From: Buttiauxella noackiae ATCC 51607
GTDB taxonomy: Bacteria > Pseudomonadota > Gammaproteobacteria > Enterobacterales > Enterobacteriaceae
Assembly: GCF_001654865.1 (NCBI RefSeq)
Contig: NZ_LXEO01000068.1
Location: 1-64,000, forward strand
Reading direction: 5' to 3'
DNA length: 64,000 nt
A program made the position numbers and the translations under genes. This document shows, piece by piece, positions 30,345-42,960 of the stretch (position 1 is the first letter of the stretch; every line of letters starts with the position of its first letter). Under the pieces are notes generated by a model that was not told the origin of the DNA, searched no databases, and saw nothing but the letters and a program-made list of their open reading frames with translations.

Positions 30345-31420
30345 TTTGGCTGGCCGAACACTTGGTCAAATATTATTCCGGCTTTAACGTCTTTTCCTAT
30401 TTGACGTTTCGCGCCATTGTCAGCCTGCTGACTGCTCTGTTCATCTCGTTATGGATGGGGCCACGTATGATTGCTCGTTTGCAGCAACTCTCCTTCGGCC
30501 AGGTCGTGCGTAACGACGGTCCGGAATCTCATTTCAGCAAACGCGGTACACCGACGATGGGCGGGATTATGATCCTGACTTCTATCGTTATCTCTGTGTT
30601 GATGTGGGCATATCCATCAAATCCCTATGTCTGGTGTGTGCTGTTCGTGCTGATTGGTTACGGAGTGATTGGCTTTATCGATGACTACCGCAAAGTGGTG
30701 CGTAAAGACACTAAAGGATTGATTGCACGGTGGAAATACTTCTGGATGTCTGTCATCGCGCTGGCTGTAGCCTTCACGATGTACAGCGTAGGGAAAGGAA
30801 CGCCAGCCACCGAGCTGGTTGTGCCGTTCTTTAAAGACGTAATGCCACAGCTTGGTCTTTTCTACGTACTATTGGCGTACTTCGTTATCGTCGGTACTGG
30901 CAACGCAGTAAACCTGACCGATGGCCTGGATGGCCTGGCGATTATGCCAACTGTGCTGGTGGCATCTGGGTTTGCGCTGGTAGCCTGGGCAACGGGTAAC
31001 ATCAAATTTGCTGAATATCTGCATATTCCTTATTTACGTCATGCTGGGGAACTGGTCATTGTCTGTACGGCAATTGTTGGTGCGGGGCTTGGTTTCTTGT
31101 GGTTCAACACCTACCCGGCGCAAGTATTTATGGGTGACGTTGGCTCTTTAGCGCTTGGTGGCGCACTCGGAACTATCGCTGTGCTGCTGCGTCAGGAATT
31201 CCTGTTAGTCATTATGGGCGGCGTGTTTGTGGTTGAAACGCTGTCAGTCATCTTGCAAGTTGGCTCCTTCAAATTGCGCGGGCAGCGCATTTTCCGCATG
31301 GCCCCAATTCATCACCATTATGAATTGAAAGGTTGGCCGGAGCCGCGAGTCATTGTGCGCTTCTGGATTATTTCGCTGATGCTGGTCCTGATTGGCCTGG
31401 CTACCCTGAAGGTGCGTTAA
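30338..31420 (+). CDS. mraY: Phospho-MurNAc-pentapeptide translocase (lipid I synthesis)
   Basis: 360 residues, the E. coli length, with about ten membrane helices. It transfers phospho-MurNAc-pentapeptide to undecaprenyl phosphate. Active-site motifs are FIDDYRKV (Asp pair), [10 protein letters not shown], and the cytoplasmic [13 protein letters not shown] loop. The murD start follows after 2 bases. Confidence 0.98.
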   Translation: MLVWLAEHLVKYYSGFNVFSYLTFRAIVSLLTALFISLWMGPRMIARLQQLSFGQVVRNDGPESHFSKRGTPTMGGIMILTSIVISVLMWAYPSNPYVWCVLFVLIGYGVIGFIDDYRKVVRKDTKGLIARWKYFWMSVIALAVAFTMYSVGKGTPATELVVPFFKDVMPQLGLFYVLLAYFVIVGTGNAVNLTDGLDGLAIMPTVLVASGFALVAWATGNIKFAEYLHIPYLRHAGELVIVCTAIVGAGLGFLWFNTYPAQVFMGDVGSLALGGALGTIAVLLRQEFLLVIMGGVFVVETLSVILQVGSFKLRGQRIFRMAPIHHHYELKGWPEPRVIVRFWIISLMLVLIGLATLKVR

Positions 31421-31422
31421 CT

Positions 31423-32739
31423 ATGACTGATTACCAGGGTAAAAACGTCGTCATTATCGGATTGGGCCTCACCGGCCTGTCTTGCGTGGACTTTTTCCTT
31501 GCACGTGGTGTTACGCCACGTGTGATGGACACCCGCATTTCACCACCGGGTCTTGAGAAATTGCCTGAATCGGTGGAGCGACATACTGGCTCACTCAATG
31601 AAGACTGGTTGTTAGCGGCTGACTTGATTATTGCCAGCCCTGGTATCGCTGTAGCTCATCCCGCTTTGACCCGTGCAGCAGATGCTGGCGTTGAGATTGT
31701 GGGTGATATCGAACTCTTTTGTCGTGAAGCACAAGCTCCGATTGTGGCGATTACTGGCTCTAATGGTAAAAGCACCGTCACCACGTTAGTCGGTGAAATG
31801 GCTAAAGCAGCTGGTGTGAATGTAGGTGTCGGTGGAAATATTGGCCTACCTGCGTTAATGCTGCTGGAACCAAATCGTGAGCTTTATGTGCTTGAGCTAT
31901 CCAGTTTTCAGTTGGAAACCACCTTTAGCCTGAAAGCTGCTGCGGCGACGATTCTTAACGTCACTGAAGACCACATGGACAGATATCCGTTTGGTCTGCA
32001 GCAGTATCGTGCAGCCAAATTACGTGTTTATGAAAACGCCGCTGTCTGTGTAGTCAACGCAGATGACGCGCTGACGATGCCTGTGCGCGGTGCAGACGAA
32101 CGCTGCATCAGCTTTGGCGTCGACGTAGGTGACTATCACCTTAATCACCAGCAAGGCGATATCTGGCTGCGGGTAAAAGGTGAGAAAATACTCAACACCA
32201 AAGAGATGAAAGTGGTTGGTCGCCATAACTACACCAACGCGCTTGCTGCATTGGCGCTGGCTGATGCGGTGAAACTTCCTCGCTCCAGTAGCTTGAAAGC
32301 ACTTACAACATTTACCGGCCTTGCTCATCGCTTCCAGCTCGCCTGGGAACGTAACGGCGTGCGCTGGATTAACGATTCTAAAGCGACCAATGTTGGTAGC
32401 ACTGAAGCGGCGCTAAATGGCTTGAAAGTTGAGGGTACTCTGCATCTATTGTTGGGTGGTGATGGCAAATCTGCTGATTTCTCTTCACTTGCTCAATACC
32501 TGCAAGGCTCTGCAATTCGTCTTTACTGCTTTGGTCGCGATGGTGCTGAACTTGCTGCATTGCGTCCGGATGTTGCTGAGCAAACTGAAACGATGGAACA
32601 GGCGATGAAATTAATCGCCTCTCGTGTCAAGGCGGGTGATATGGTCCTGCTTTCCCCTGCTTGTGCAAGCCTCGATCAGTTCAAAAACTTTGAGCAACGT
32701 GGTGACCAATTCACCTTACTTGCGAAGGAGCTTGGTTGA
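31423..32739 (+). CDS. murD: UDP-MurNAc-L-alanine:D-glutamate ligase
   Basis: 438 residues from [20 protein letters not shown], the E. coli length. An N-terminal Rossmann domain binds UDP; the ATP loop is [14 protein letters not shown]; family block: [18 protein letters not shown] longer frame starting within mraY is not used. Its stop shares one base with the ftsW start (TGATG). Confidence 0.98.
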   Translation: MTDYQGKNVVIIGLGLTGLSCVDFFLARGVTPRVMDTRISPPGLEKLPESVERHTGSLNEDWLLAADLIIASPGIAVAHPALTRAADAGVEIVGDIELFCREAQAPIVAITGSNGKSTVTTLVGEMAKAAGVNVGVGGNIGLPALMLLEPNRELYVLELSSFQLETTFSLKAAAATILNVTEDHMDRYPFGLQQYRAAKLRVYENAAVCVVNADDALTMPVRGADERCISFGVDVGDYHLNHQQGDIWLRVKGEKILNTKEMKVVGRHNYTNALAALALADAVKLPRSSSLKALTTFTGLAHRFQLAWERNGVRWINDSKATNVGSTEAALNGLKVEGTLHLLLGGDGKSADFSSLAQYLQGSAIRLYCFGRDGAELAALRPDVAEQTETMEQAMKLIASRVKAGDMVLLSPACASLDQFKNFEQRGDQFTLLAKELG

Positions 32740-33983
32740 TGCGTTTATCTCTCCCTCGCCTGCGTATGCCTCGCGTGCCTGGATTTGCCATCCTGGGCTG
32801 GTTGGGCTCGGCGCTTAAAGGCTGGGTGATGGGCACCAAAGAAGCGGACTCCAATAACATCGTGATGTATGACCGCACGTTGTTATGGCTGACTTTCGGG
32901 TTAGCTGCTGTCGGTTTCATTATGGTGACATCTGCATCTATGCCAGTAGGGCAGCGCCTGGCCAATGATCCCTTCCTGTTCGCAAAACGTGATGGGTTGT
33001 ACATCGTTCTGGCTTTTGCGCTGGCAATGGTGACATTACGCCTGCCGATGGATTTCTGGCAGCGTCACAGTACCGCAATGCTGTTGCTATCAATCGCTAT
33101 GCTTTTGATTGTACTGGTTGTTGGTAGCTCGGTTAACGGTGCATCACGTTGGATTGCTTTCGGCCCGTTGCGTATTCAGCCAGCCGAGTTCACGAAACTG
33201 TCGTTGTTCTGTTATCTCGCCAACTATCTGGTTCGTAAGGTTGATGAAGTGCGTAATAACCTGCGTGGCTTCCTCAAACCGATGGGCGTCATTCTGGTAT
33301 TAGCCGTGCTACTGCTGGCGCAGCCTGACCTTGGTACTGTGGTTGTGCTGTTTGTTACCACGCTGGCGATGCTGTTCCTGGCAGGGGCTAAACTCTGGCA
33401 GTTCCTGGCCATTATCGGTATGGGTATCTCAGCCGTTATTCTGCTGATCCTTGCCGAGCCGTATCGTATCCGCCGCGTAACATCATTCTGGAACCCATGG
33501 GATGACCCATTTGGTAGTGGCTACCAGCTAACACAGTCTCTGATGGCATTTGGTCGCGGCGAATTGTGGGGGCAGGGCTTAGGTAACTCAGTTCAAAAAC
33601 TCGAGTATTTACCAGAAGCACATACCGACTTCATCTTCTCAATTATCGCTGAAGAGCTGGGATATATCGGTGTGGTACTAGCTTTATTGATGGTATTCTT
33701 CGTGGCTTTTCGTGCGATGTCCATCGGTAAACGTGCATTAGAAATGGACCAGCGTTTTGCGGGCTTCTTAGGTTGTTCAATCGGAGTCTGGTTTAGTTTC
33801 CAGGCACTGGTCAACGTTGGTGCGGCAGCGGGGATGTTGCCAACCAAAGGCCTGACATTACCACTGATCAGTTATGGTGGTTCGAGCCTGTTAATTATGT
33901 CTACAGCAATCATGATGTTGCTGCGTATTGATCATGAAACACGTCTTGCCAAAGCGCAGGCGTTTACGAAGGGTGTGCGATGA
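32739..33983 (+). CDS. ftsW: Septal peptidoglycan polymerase FtsW (SEDS family)
   Basis: 414 residues from ATG 32739, the E. coli length; a TTG one codon upstream also exists. Ten membrane helices. SEDS glycosyltransferase that polymerises lipid II at the septum with FtsI. Family blocks: [40 protein letters not shown] and [10 protein letters not shown]. Overlaps murG by 4 bases. Confidence 0.98.
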   Translation: MRLSLPRLRMPRVPGFAILGWLGSALKGWVMGTKEADSNNIVMYDRTLLWLTFGLAAVGFIMVTSASMPVGQRLANDPFLFAKRDGLYIVLAFALAMVTLRLPMDFWQRHSTAMLLLSIAMLLIVLVVGSSVNGASRWIAFGPLRIQPAEFTKLSLFCYLANYLVRKVDEVRNNLRGFLKPMGVILVLAVLLLAQPDLGTVVVLFVTTLAMLFLAGAKLWQFLAIIGMGISAVILLILAEPYRIRRVTSFWNPWDDPFGSGYQLTQSLMAFGRGELWGQGLGNSVQKLEYLPEAHTDFIFSIIAEELGYIGVVLALLMVFFVAFRAMSIGKRALEMDQRFAGFLGCSIGVWFSFQALVNVGAAAGMLPTKGLTLPLISYGGSSLLIMSTAIMMLLRIDHETRLAKAQAFTKGVR

Positions 33984-35047
33984 GTAATCAAACCCGGCGG
34001 TTAATGGTGATGGCTGGCGGGACTGGCGGGCATGTCTTCCCGGGTCTCGCGGTGGCACATCACTTAATGGCTCAGGGCTGGCAAGTACGCTGGCTCGGAA
34101 CTGCCGATCGTATGGAAGCTGACTTAGTTCCTAAACATGGAATTGAGATCGATTTTATTCGTATTTCTGGCTTGCGTGGCAAAGGCCTGAAAGCAATGTT
34201 GCTGGCGCCGGTTCGTATTTTCAATGCCTGGCGTCAGGCGCGGGCCATTATGAAAGCCTGGCATCCGGACGTGGTTCTGGGGATGGGCGGTTATGTATCC
34301 GGCCCTGGCGGCCTGGCGGCCTGGTCGCTTGGTATTCCGGTGGTGTTGCACGAGCAAAACGGTATTGCCGGGTTAACCAACAAATGGCTTTCAAAGATCG
34401 CTAAAAAAGTGATGCAGGCATTTCCGGGCGCATTCCCAAATGCTGACGTAGTAGGCAATCCGGTACGTAACGATGTGCTGGCTTTACCATTGCCACAAGA
34501 ACGTTTTGCCGGGCGCAATGGTCCTGTGCGGGTATTAGTTGTTGGTGGTTCTCAGGGCGCAAGAGTGCTGAATCAGATCATCCCGCAGGTTGCTGGTCGA
34601 CTGGACGATGCCATCACCATTTGGCACCAGAGTGGCAAAGGTGGTGAGGAATTTGTTAAGCAAGGTTATGCCGAAGTCGGACAGTCTCAGCATAAAGTGA
34701 CCGAATTTATTGATGATATGGCCGCCGCTTATGCGTGGGCCGATGTCGTGGTTTGTCGCTCCGGTGCATTAACCGTTAGCGAAGTCGCGGCGGCAGGGTT
34801 ACCTGCACTGTTTGTACCCTTCCAGCACAAAGACCGGCAGCAATACTGGAATGCGCTGCCGTTGGAAAAAGCTGGAGCGGCAAAAATACTGGAGCAACCG
34901 CAGTTTACCGTGGATGCCGTTACCCAAACTCTCGCCGGGTGGGACAGAGCAACGTTATTGGCAATGGCTGAACGTGCGCGTGCTGTATCCATTCCTGATG
35001 CCACAGAGCGGGTAGCAAAAGAAGTGAGCGCCGCAGCACTGGCGTAA
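33980..35047 (+). CDS. murG: UDP-GlcNAc:lipid I GlcNAc transferase MurG
   Basis: 355 residues, the E. coli length. GT-B glycosyltransferase at the cytoplasmic face; it converts lipid I to lipid II. The N-terminal glycine loop is [15 protein letters not shown], and a second is [16 protein letters not shown]-GlcNAc-binding block: [18 protein letters not shown] 67-base gap precedes murC, the largest gap between mraZ and ftsA. Confidence 0.98.
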   Translation: MSNQTRRLMVMAGGTGGHVFPGLAVAHHLMAQGWQVRWLGTADRMEADLVPKHGIEIDFIRISGLRGKGLKAMLLAPVRIFNAWRQARAIMKAWHPDVVLGMGGYVSGPGGLAAWSLGIPVVLHEQNGIAGLTNKWLSKIAKKVMQAFPGAFPNADVVGNPVRNDVLALPLPQERFAGRNGPVRVLVVGGSQGARVLNQIIPQVAGRLDDAITIWHQSGKGGEEFVKQGYAEVGQSQHKVTEFIDDMAAAYAWADVVVCRSGALTVSEVAAAGLPALFVPFQHKDRQQYWNALPLEKAGAAKILEQPQFTVDAVTQTLAGWDRATLLAMAERARAVSIPDATERVAKEVSAAALA

Positions 35048-35114
35048 TCATTGTGGGTGGCTGTGTTGCCCATGAATATTTGAAGTAATGGCGTTCGACG
35101 CTGCAGGTTAGAGA

Positions 35115-36581
35115 ATGAATACACAACAACTGGCGAAACTGCGTTCTATCGTGCCCGAGATGCGTCGCGTCCGGCACATTCACTTTGTTGGCATCGGCGG
35201 CGCCGGTATGGGCGGTATTGCCGAAGTTTTAGCTAACGAAGGTTACCAGATCAGTGGGTCTGATCTGGCTCCGAACCCGGTCACTCAGCAGTTGTCGGCG
35301 CTGGGCGCCACGATTTATTTCAATCATCGCCCGGAAAACGTGCTCGATGCGAGCGTTGTAGTGGTTTCTACCGCGATCTCTATGGATAACCCGGAAATTG
35401 TTGCGGCCCATGAAGCTCGTATTCCCGTTATTCGTCGTGCCGAAATGTTGGCCGAGCTGATGCGTTTTCGTCATGGCATCGCGATTGCCGGTACGCACGG
35501 TAAAACGACCACTACAGCGATGATTTCTAGTATTTATGCAGAAGCAGGACTCGATCCTACTTTTGTGAACGGTGGCCTGGTAAAAGCGGCGGGAACACAT
35601 GCGCGTTTAGGTCACAGCCGTTACCTGATTGCAGAAGCCGATGAGAGTGATGCGTCATTCCTCCATTTGCAGCCGATGGTTTCTGTGGTGACAAATATCG
35701 AAGCTGACCACATGGATACTTACCAGGGTGACTTCGAGAATTTAAAGCAGACGTTTATTAACTTCCTGCATAACTTACCGTTCTATGGTCTTGCAGTAAT
35801 GTGTGTCGATGATCCGGTTATTCGCGAGTTGTTGCCGCGCGTAGGTCGCAAAATCACTACGTACGGTTTTAGCGAAGATGCGGATGTGCGCATTGAAAGC
35901 TATCAGCAGAAAGGGGCTCAGGGACACTTTACTATTTCGCGTCAGGATAAACCTGCGTTGCACGTTACCCTGAATGCACCTGGCCGCCACAATGCACTAA
36001 ATGCGGCTGCTGCGGTGTCTGTAGCCACAGAAGAAGGTATTGATGATGCTGACATTCTGCGTGCACTGGAAAGCTTCCAGGGAACTGGTCGCCGCTTTGA
36101 TTTCCTGGGCGAATATCCACTCGCGCAGGTGAATGGCAAAGAAGGTACTGCCATGCTGGTGGATGACTACGGTCACCATCCGACAGAGGTCGATGCAACC
36201 ATTAAGGCGGCGCGTGCGGGTTGGCCGGATAAAAATCTGGTCATGATTTTCCAGCCGCACCGTTTCACTCGTACCCGTGATTTGTACGATGATTTTGCTA
36301 ACGTGTTGTCTCAGGTAGATTCGTTGCTGATGCTGGATGTTTATTCTGCTGGCGAAGCTGCAATTCCGGGTGCTGATAGCCGTTCACTGTGTCGTACCAT
36401 TCGTGGGCGTGGAAAAGTTGACCCCATTCTGGTACCAGATGCCAGTCAGATTGCGGACATTTTAGCGCCAGTTTTGACGGGAAATGACCTGATCCTGGTG
36501 CAAGGTGCTGGGAATGTCGGGAAAGTTGCCAGAAACCTGGCTGAATTTAAATTGCAGTCCCACACTAAGGAGAGCGAATAA
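35115..36581 (+). CDS. murC: UDP-MurNAc:L-alanine ligase
   Basis: 488 residues, about three fewer than E. coli, with a shorter C-terminal tail. It catalyses the first amino acid addition to UDP-MurNAc. UDP-binding loop: [18 protein letters not shown] loop: [12 protein letters not shown]; further block [14 protein letters not shown]. The ribosome site is weak. ddlB starts one base after the stop. Confidence 0.98.
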   Translation: MNTQQLAKLRSIVPEMRRVRHIHFVGIGGAGMGGIAEVLANEGYQISGSDLAPNPVTQQLSALGATIYFNHRPENVLDASVVVVSTAISMDNPEIVAAHEARIPVIRRAEMLAELMRFRHGIAIAGTHGKTTTTAMISSIYAEAGLDPTFVNGGLVKAAGTHARLGHSRYLIAEADESDASFLHLQPMVSVVTNIEADHMDTYQGDFENLKQTFINFLHNLPFYGLAVMCVDDPVIRELLPRVGRKITTYGFSEDADVRIESYQQKGAQGHFTISRQDKPALHVTLNAPGRHNALNAAAAVSVATEEGIDDADILRALESFQGTGRRFDFLGEYPLAQVNGKEGTAMLVDDYGHHPTEVDATIKAARAGWPDKNLVMIFQPHRFTRTRDLYDDFANVLSQVDSLLMLDVYSAGEAAIPGADSRSLCRTIRGRGKVDPILVPDASQIADILAPVLTGNDLILVQGAGNVGKVARNLAEFKLQSHTKESE

Positions 36582-36582
36582 A

Positions 36583-37503
36583 ATGGCTGATAAAATCGCT
36601 GTCCTGCTGGGCGGTACTTCCGCTGAACGTGAGGTTTCATTGCAATCAGGCGCTGCAGTTCTTGCAGGCCTCAGAGAGGCAGGAATTGATGCGCACGAAG
36701 TCGATCCTAAAAATACGCCAGTTACTGAACTGAAAGCGCAGGGCTTTGACAAAGTATTTATTGCCTTACATGGCCGTGGCGGAGAGGACGGAACGCTGCA
36801 GGGTTTGCTTGAACTCCTAAAGTTGCCTTACACCGGTAGCGGCGTGATGGCTTCTGCTGTCAGTATGGATAAACTGCGTACCAAATTGCTGTGGAAAGGT
36901 GCTGATTTACCGGTTGCTCCATGGGTTGCGCTAAGCCGCGGTGATGTTGAAGCTGGCATTTGTGCAGCTACAGTCGAACGCATCGCAAGCTTAGGGTTGC
37001 CAGTCATTGTTAAGCCAAGCCGTGAAGGCTCAAGCGTTGGTATGTCTAAGGTTGATAATGTTTCAGCACTGCCAGCAGCGCTTGAATTAGCCTTTGAGCA
37101 TGACGAAGAAGTGCTAATCGAAAAATGGCTAAGCGGCCCCGAATACACGGTTGCGATTGTAGGCGAAGAAATATTATCGTCAATTCGTATCCAACCCGCC
37201 GGAATTTTCTATGATTATGAGGCGAAGTATCTCTCTGATGAGACACAATATTTCTGCCCGAGCGGTTTAATTGAGCCGCGCGAGCAAGAATTGCAGGCTT
37301 TAGTGCTGCAAGCCTGGCAAGTTTTGGGTTGCAGTGGTTGGGGGCGCGTAGATGTCATGCTTGATAGCGATGGCCAGTTTTATCTACTGGAAGTAAATAC
37401 TTCTCCGGGGATGACCAGCCATAGTTTAGTGCCGATGGCGGCACGCCAGGCCGGGATGACGTTTTCTCAACTGGTAGTCCGTATTCTGGAGTTGGCAGAC
37501 TGA
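36583..37503 (+). CDS. ddlB: D-alanine:D-alanine ligase B
   Basis: 306 residues from [20 protein letters not shown], the E. coli length. ATP-grasp enzyme supplying D-Ala-D-Ala for MurF. Key blocks: [29 protein letters not shown] and [15 protein letters not shown]. The longer frame that begins inside murC is not used. ftsQ follows after one base. Confidence 0.97.
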   Translation: MADKIAVLLGGTSAEREVSLQSGAAVLAGLREAGIDAHEVDPKNTPVTELKAQGFDKVFIALHGRGGEDGTLQGLLELLKLPYTGSGVMASAVSMDKLRTKLLWKGADLPVAPWVALSRGDVEAGICAATVERIASLGLPVIVKPSREGSSVGMSKVDNVSALPAALELAFEHDEEVLIEKWLSGPEYTVAIVGEEILSSIRIQPAGIFYDYEAKYLSDETQYFCPSGLIEPREQELQALVLQAWQVLGCSGWGRVDVMLDSDGQFYLLEVNTSPGMTSHSLVPMAARQAGMTFSQLVVRILELAD

Positions 37504-37504
37504 T

Positions 37505-38341
37505 ATGTCGCAAGCAGCTCTGAATACGCGTAATCGCCAGGAAGAAGAGGAAACCAGTTCTCGTCGCAGTAATGGTGGGCGGCTGGCCGGGATTATTTTC
37601 CTGAGCGCAGTACTGTTTACGGTATTTATCGGCGGCTGGATCGTAGTCGGCTGGATGGAAAATGCTCAGCGTCTGCCGCTATCAAAGTTGGTGGTTACTG
37701 GTGAACGGCACTACACCCGTAATGATGATATTCGTCAGTCAATTCTGGCACTTGGGCCCCCGGGCACCTTTATGACCCAGGATGTGAATATCATCCAGCA
37801 GCAAATTGAACGTTTGCCATGGATTAAGCAGGCGAGTGTCAGAAAGCAGTGGCCGGACGAACTGAAGATTCATCTGGTCGAATACGTACCCATCGCGCGC
37901 TGGAATGATCAGCATATGATTGATGCGCAGGGAAATTCGTTTAGCGTTCCGGCGGAACGTTCTGCAAAACAGAATTTACCTATGTTATCCGGCCCAGAAG
38001 GCAGTGAAGGTGAAGTGTTGGAAGGCTTCCGTGACATGGGCGCAGTGCTGGCAAAGGATAAATTTACGTTGAAAGAAGCGGCGATGACCGCTCGTCGTTC
38101 CTGGCAATTGACGTTGAATAATGGCATTAAGCTCAACCTGGGCCGGGGCGATACGATGAAACGCTTGAGTCGCTTTGTGGAACTTTACCCTGTTCTGCAG
38201 CAGCAAGAGCAAGCCGACAATAAAAGGATTAGTTATGTCGACTTGCGTTATGACTCAGGCGCGGCAGTAGGCTGGCAGCCTGCTCCCGTAGTAGAACAAC
38301 CTAATCCTAATCAGCAACAGAATCAGGCACAGGCAGAATAA
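37505..38341 (+). CDS. ftsQ: Cell division protein FtsQ
   Basis: 278 residues, two more than E. coli. Short cytoplasmic tail, one membrane helix (about residues 28-50), then the periplasmic POTRA domain starting [20 protein letters not shown] and the beta domain. It is the scaffold of the FtsQLB complex. The Gln-rich end ([12 protein letters not shown]) resembles E. coli. In E. coli promoters for ftsA and ftsZ lie inside this gene; I cannot place them here. Confidence 0.97.
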   Translation: MSQAALNTRNRQEEEETSSRRSNGGRLAGIIFLSAVLFTVFIGGWIVVGWMENAQRLPLSKLVVTGERHYTRNDDIRQSILALGPPGTFMTQDVNIIQQQIERLPWIKQASVRKQWPDELKIHLVEYVPIARWNDQHMIDAQGNSFSVPAERSAKQNLPMLSGPEGSEGEVLEGFRDMGAVLAKDKFTLKEAAMTARRSWQLTLNNGIKLNLGRGDTMKRLSRFVELYPVLQQQEQADNKRISYVDLRYDSGAAVGWQPAPVVEQPNPNQQQNQAQAE

Positions 38342-38343
38342 CA

Positions 38344-39600
38344 ATGATCAAGGCGACGGACAGAAAACTGGTAGTAGGACTGGAGATCGGTACCGCAAAG
38401 GTTGCCGCTTTAGTAGGGGAAGTTCTGCCTGACGGTATGGTCAATATTATTGGCGTGGGCAGTTGCCCATCGCGTGGTATGGACAAGGGTGGCGTAAACG
38501 ATCTTGAGTCAGTCGTTAAATGCGTTCAACGTGCGATAGACCAAGCCGAGTTGATGGCTGATTGCCAGATATCCTCGGTCTACCTTGCGCTGTCAGGTAA
38601 GCATATTAGCTGTCAAAATGAGATTGGTATGGTGCCAATCTCTGAAGAAGAAGTGACACAGGAAGACGTTGAGAACGTTGTTCACACCGCAAAGTCGGTG
38701 CGCGTACGTGACGAACATCGTGTTTTGCATGTAATCCCGCAAGAATACGCGATTGACTACCAGGAAGGCATCAAAAATCCTGTAGGTTTATCGGGTGTAC
38801 GTATGCAGGCTAAAGTGCACTTGATTACTTGCCACAACGATATGGCTAAAAACATCGTCAAAGCTGTTGAACGATGTGGTCTCAAAGTTGACCAACTGAT
38901 TTTTGCAGGTCTTGCAGCAAGCTATGCAGTATTGACCGAAGATGAACGTGAATTAGGGGTCTGCGTAGTAGATGTCGGTGGTGGTACTATGGACATCGCG
39001 GTTTACACTGGCGGCGCACTGCGCCACACCAAAGTTATCCCTTATGCAGGGAATGTGGTGACCAGCGATATCGCATATGCTTTCGGCACCCCACCGAGTG
39101 ATGCTGAAGCCATTAAAGTGCGCCATGGGTGCGCGCTGGGTTCGATAGTTGGTAAAGACGAAAACGTTGAAGTGCCAAGCGTAGGTGGACGTCCACCGCG
39201 TAGCTTACAACGCCAGACGCTCGCTGAAGTCATCGAGCCTCGTTATACCGAGCTGTTGAACCTGGTAAACGAAGAGATTTTGCAGTTACAAGAACAACTT
39301 CGCCAGCAAGGTGTAAAGCACCACCTGGCCGCGGGGATTGTTTTGACAGGCGGTGCCGCGCAAATTGAAGGCCTGGCAGCCTGTGCGCAACGGGTGTTCC
39401 ATACTCAAGTACGTATAGGACAACCGCTAAATATTACAGGTCTGACTGATTATGCCCAGGAGTCTTATTACTCCACAGCAGTCGGCTTGCTGCACTACGG
39501 GAAAGAAACTCATCTCAGTGGTGAAGCAGAAGTGGAAAAACGAACCTCTGTCGGCTCATGGATTAAGCGAATCAACAGCTGGCTGAGAAAAGAGTTTTAA
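38344..39600 (+). CDS. ftsA: Cell division protein FtsA
   Basis: 418 residues, two fewer than E. coli. An actin-like ATPase that tethers FtsZ to the membrane. Nucleotide-binding signatures: GLEIGTAKVAALVGE and VVDVGGGTMDIAVYTGG. The C-terminal amphipathic membrane helix is SWIKRINSWLRKEF. A 63-base gap with a good ribosome site (GGAGA) precedes ftsZ. Confidence 0.98.
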   Translation: MIKATDRKLVVGLEIGTAKVAALVGEVLPDGMVNIIGVGSCPSRGMDKGGVNDLESVVKCVQRAIDQAELMADCQISSVYLALSGKHISCQNEIGMVPISEEEVTQEDVENVVHTAKSVRVRDEHRVLHVIPQEYAIDYQEGIKNPVGLSGVRMQAKVHLITCHNDMAKNIVKAVERCGLKVDQLIFAGLAASYAVLTEDERELGVCVVDVGGGTMDIAVYTGGALRHTKVIPYAGNVVTSDIAYAFGTPPSDAEAIKVRHGCALGSIVGKDENVEVPSVGGRPPRSLQRQTLAEVIEPRYTELLNLVNEEILQLQEQLRQQGVKHHLAAGIVLTGGAAQIEGLAACAQRVFHTQVRIGQPLNITGLTDYAQESYYSTAVGLLHYGKETHLSGEAEVEKRTSVGSWIKRINSWLRKEF

Positions 39601-39663
39601 TTTTTATAAGAGACCAGACAAAATTAGCGGTCTCAGGCGACAGGCACAAAACGGAGAGAAACT

Positions 39664-40815
39664 ATGTTTGAACCTATGGAACTGACCAACGACGCGGTGA
39701 TTAAAGTCATCGGCGTCGGTGGTGGCGGCGGTAATGCCGTTGAACACATGGTGCGTGAACGCATCGAAGGTGTTGAATTCTTTGCAGTGAATACTGATGC
39801 TCAAGCGTTACGTAAAACTGCTGTAGGCCAGACTATCCAGATTGGTAATGGTATTACCAAAGGTCTGGGTGCTGGAGCGAACCCTGAGGTGGGTCGTACC
39901 GCTGCGGAAGAAGATCGCGATGCGTTACGTGCGGCCCTTGAAGGCGCAGACATGGTATTTATCGCTGCAGGTATGGGTGGTGGTACAGGTACAGGTGCTG
40001 CACCTGTAGTGGCAGAAGTGGCCAAAGATCTAGGTATCCTGACCGTCGCTGTTGTGACTAAGCCTTTCAACTTTGAAGGCAAGAAGCGCATGGCATTCGC
40101 GGAGCAGGGTATTGCTGAGCTCTCTAAGCATGTCGACTCCTTGATCACCATCCCTAACGACAAATTATTGAAAGTGCTGGGTCGTGGTATTTCTTTGCTT
40201 GACGCTTTTGGCGCAGCAAACGATGTGCTTAAAGGCGCAGTGCAAGGTATCGCAGAACTGATTACTCGTCCGGGTCTGATGAACGTCGACTTTGCTGACG
40301 TGCGTACCGTAATGTCCGAAATGGGTTATGCCATGATGGGCTCTGGTGTTGCAAGTGGCGAAGACCGTGCTGAAGAAGCGGCAGAAATGGCGATTTCCAG
40401 CCCACTGTTGGAAGACATCGATCTGTCCGGCGCTCGTGGCGTTCTGGTCAACATCACCGCTGGCTTCGACCTGCGTCTGGATGAGTTCGAAACTGTGGGT
40501 AACACCATTCGTGCGTTCGCATCTGATAACGCGACTGTGGTTATCGGTACTTCTCTGGACCCAGAGATGAACGACGAACTGCGTGTAACTGTTGTTGCAA
40601 CCGGTATTGGCATGGACAAACGTCCAGAAATTACCCTTGTGACCAACAAACAGACTCAGCAGCCAGTTATGGATCGCTACCAGCAACACGGTATGGCCCC
40701 GCTTCAGCAAGAGCAGAAGCCTGCTGCCAAGGTAGTTAATGACAATACGCCACAAACGACGAAAGAGCCTGATTATCTGGATATTCCAGCGTTTTTGCGC
40801 AAGCAAGCTGATTAA
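39664..40815 (+). CDS. ftsZ: Cell division GTPase FtsZ
   Basis: 383 residues, the E. coli length. Tubulin homologue forming the Z ring. Tubulin signature GGGTGTG at residues 105-111; T7-loop block [15 protein letters not shown]. The conserved C-terminal peptide [14 protein letters not shown], which binds FtsA, ZipA and ZapD, is intact. zapD is present in this window at 46324. Confidence 0.99.
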   Translation: MFEPMELTNDAVIKVIGVGGGGGNAVEHMVRERIEGVEFFAVNTDAQALRKTAVGQTIQIGNGITKGLGAGANPEVGRTAAEEDRDALRAALEGADMVFIAAGMGGGTGTGAAPVVAEVAKDLGILTVAVVTKPFNFEGKKRMAFAEQGIAELSKHVDSLITIPNDKLLKVLGRGISLLDAFGAANDVLKGAVQGIAELITRPGLMNVDFADVRTVMSEMGYAMMGSGVASGEDRAEEAAEMAISSPLLEDIDLSGARGVLVNITAGFDLRLDEFETVGNTIRAFASDNATVVIGTSLDPEMNDELRVTVVATGIGMDKRPEITLVTNKQTQQPVMDRYQQHGMAPLQQEQKPAAKVVNDNTPQTTKEPDYLDIPAFLRKQAD

Positions 40816-40894
40816 GAATAAACCGGAATTTGGGGAACTGCGCTCTTTGTGCTAAACTGGCCCACCGATTGTGATATACACTTCGGTTGGATAG

Positions 40895-41833
<939 letters not shown>

Positions 41834-41841
41834 CACCAGAA

Positions 41842-42360
41842 TTATTTATTGCGACTGGTTTCATTGGTACTCTCTCCGGCCAATGATGCCAGTCGTTCTA
41901 TTATTGCCTTTAATTTTTTCGGGCTACGCTCAGCCACCATTCTTAGTGCCTCAGCACTTTGCTGACTCAGAACTCTGTTAACCCCTTCAGTTTTACCCTT
42001 CACTGTTTGAATGCTGTTTTCTTGTACTGATTCTTGCCCAATTGCAGCCAGTGATGGATTAATCCTGATGTCGATTGATGTCAATGATGGTAATATTTGT
42101 GCACGTAATGCACTCAGTAGCGTGGCTTGTTCATAGCGTAAACGCATCAGCCAGCTAGCATTTGCAGTTTCAAGTACGAGAATGCCTTGTCGGAAATTTG
42201 CTACCCGGCACCAGGGATGTAGTTGAGCGGGTAATATCCCTTTCACCGCCCTGTTAAGCCTAAGTAGTGCAGTTGCGCGTTGTTGCACGTTTTGCAACAC
42301 GCTTTCGGCTCCAGCATCATCGAACAAATGATCTAAAGATTGTGGGCGACTATCACGCAT
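41842..42360 (-). CDS. DciA-like DUF721 protein
   Basis: 172 residues. The N-terminal DUF721 domain (about residues 8-95) has the pattern [20 protein letters not shown] and then [20 protein letters not shown], with the family tryptophan residues. The C-terminal half is Ser/Lys rich and probably flexible. DciA is the ancestral loader of the replicative helicase in bacteria that lack DnaC or DnaI. In Vibrio-like genomes dciA lies at this same lpxC-sec position. E. coli K-12 has only a short gap here. It is convergent with lpxC and divergent from secM, with 22 bases between the two starts. Confidence 0.8.
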   Translation of the reverse strand: MRDSRPQSLDHLFDDAGAESVLQNVQQRATALLRLNRAVKGILPAQLHPWCRVANFRQGILVLETANASWLMRLRYEQATLLSALRAQILPSLTSIDIRINPSLAAIGQESVQENSIQTVKGKTEGVNRVLSQQSAEALRMVAERSPKKLKAIIERLASLAGESTNETSRNK

Positions 42361-42382
42361 ACATAATGCTCCGGCGGATAAA

Positions 42383-42892
42383 GTGATTGGTATTCTAAAT
42401 TGTTGGCGACAGTTTGGCAGACGTTATTTCTGGCCGCATCTCTTATTGGGGATGGTCGCGGCAAGTTTCGGCATGCCTGCGCTCGGTCAAAATACCGAGC
42501 CAACTGCACCTGCTGAAACCGCCACCAGTAGTAGCCACGATTACCTCAACAAGGTCAGCTTCAATAGTCTGGCATTATTGCAGGAAAGTACCCGCCGACC
42601 ATCATTTAGTGTCGATTACTGGCATCAGCATGCAATTCGAACAGTAATACGCCACCTTTCTTTTGCTATGGCGCCGCAAACGCAGCCAGTAGCACAAGAG
42701 AGTTTGCCACTTCAGGCACATAAGCTCGCTTTACTGAACACGCTCAGCGCGCTGCTCACCCAGGAAAGTAAACCCCCAGTTATTGTGCGTCATACTGCAC
42801 TTTGGCAATCGCCAGCTGTCGAGACTTTTAGTCCTGCCATTTGGATAAGCCAGGTCCAGGGTATTCGCGCTGGCCCACAACGCCTCAGCTAA
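42383..42892 (+). CDS. secM: Secretion monitor SecM (translation arrest peptide)
   Basis: 169 residues from a GTG start, with a signal peptide (basic [17 protein letters not shown], then a hydrophobic stretch, cleavage near ALG). The arrest motif at the C-terminus is [17 protein letters not shown] followed by QRLS. The critical Gly-Ile-Arg-Ala-Gly-Pro end is intact, while three upstream positions differ from E. coli FSTPVWISQAQGIRAGP. Stalling during poor secretion exposes the secA ribosome site downstream. Its 5' region overlaps the promoter of the divergent DUF721 gene. Confidence 0.95.
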   Translation: MIGILNCWRQFGRRYFWPHLLLGMVAASFGMPALGQNTEPTAPAETATSSSHDYLNKVSFNSLALLQESTRRPSFSVDYWHQHAIRTVIRHLSFAMAPQTQPVAQESLPLQAHKLALLNTLSALLTQESKPPVIVRHTALWQSPAVETFSPAIWISQVQGIRAGPQRLS

Positions 42893-42960
42893 ACCCCATT
42901 TCCTTTAATTATAACGTTATTTTTAGCTCTGCCCTGACGGTAGGCGTTTGAGAATTAATT

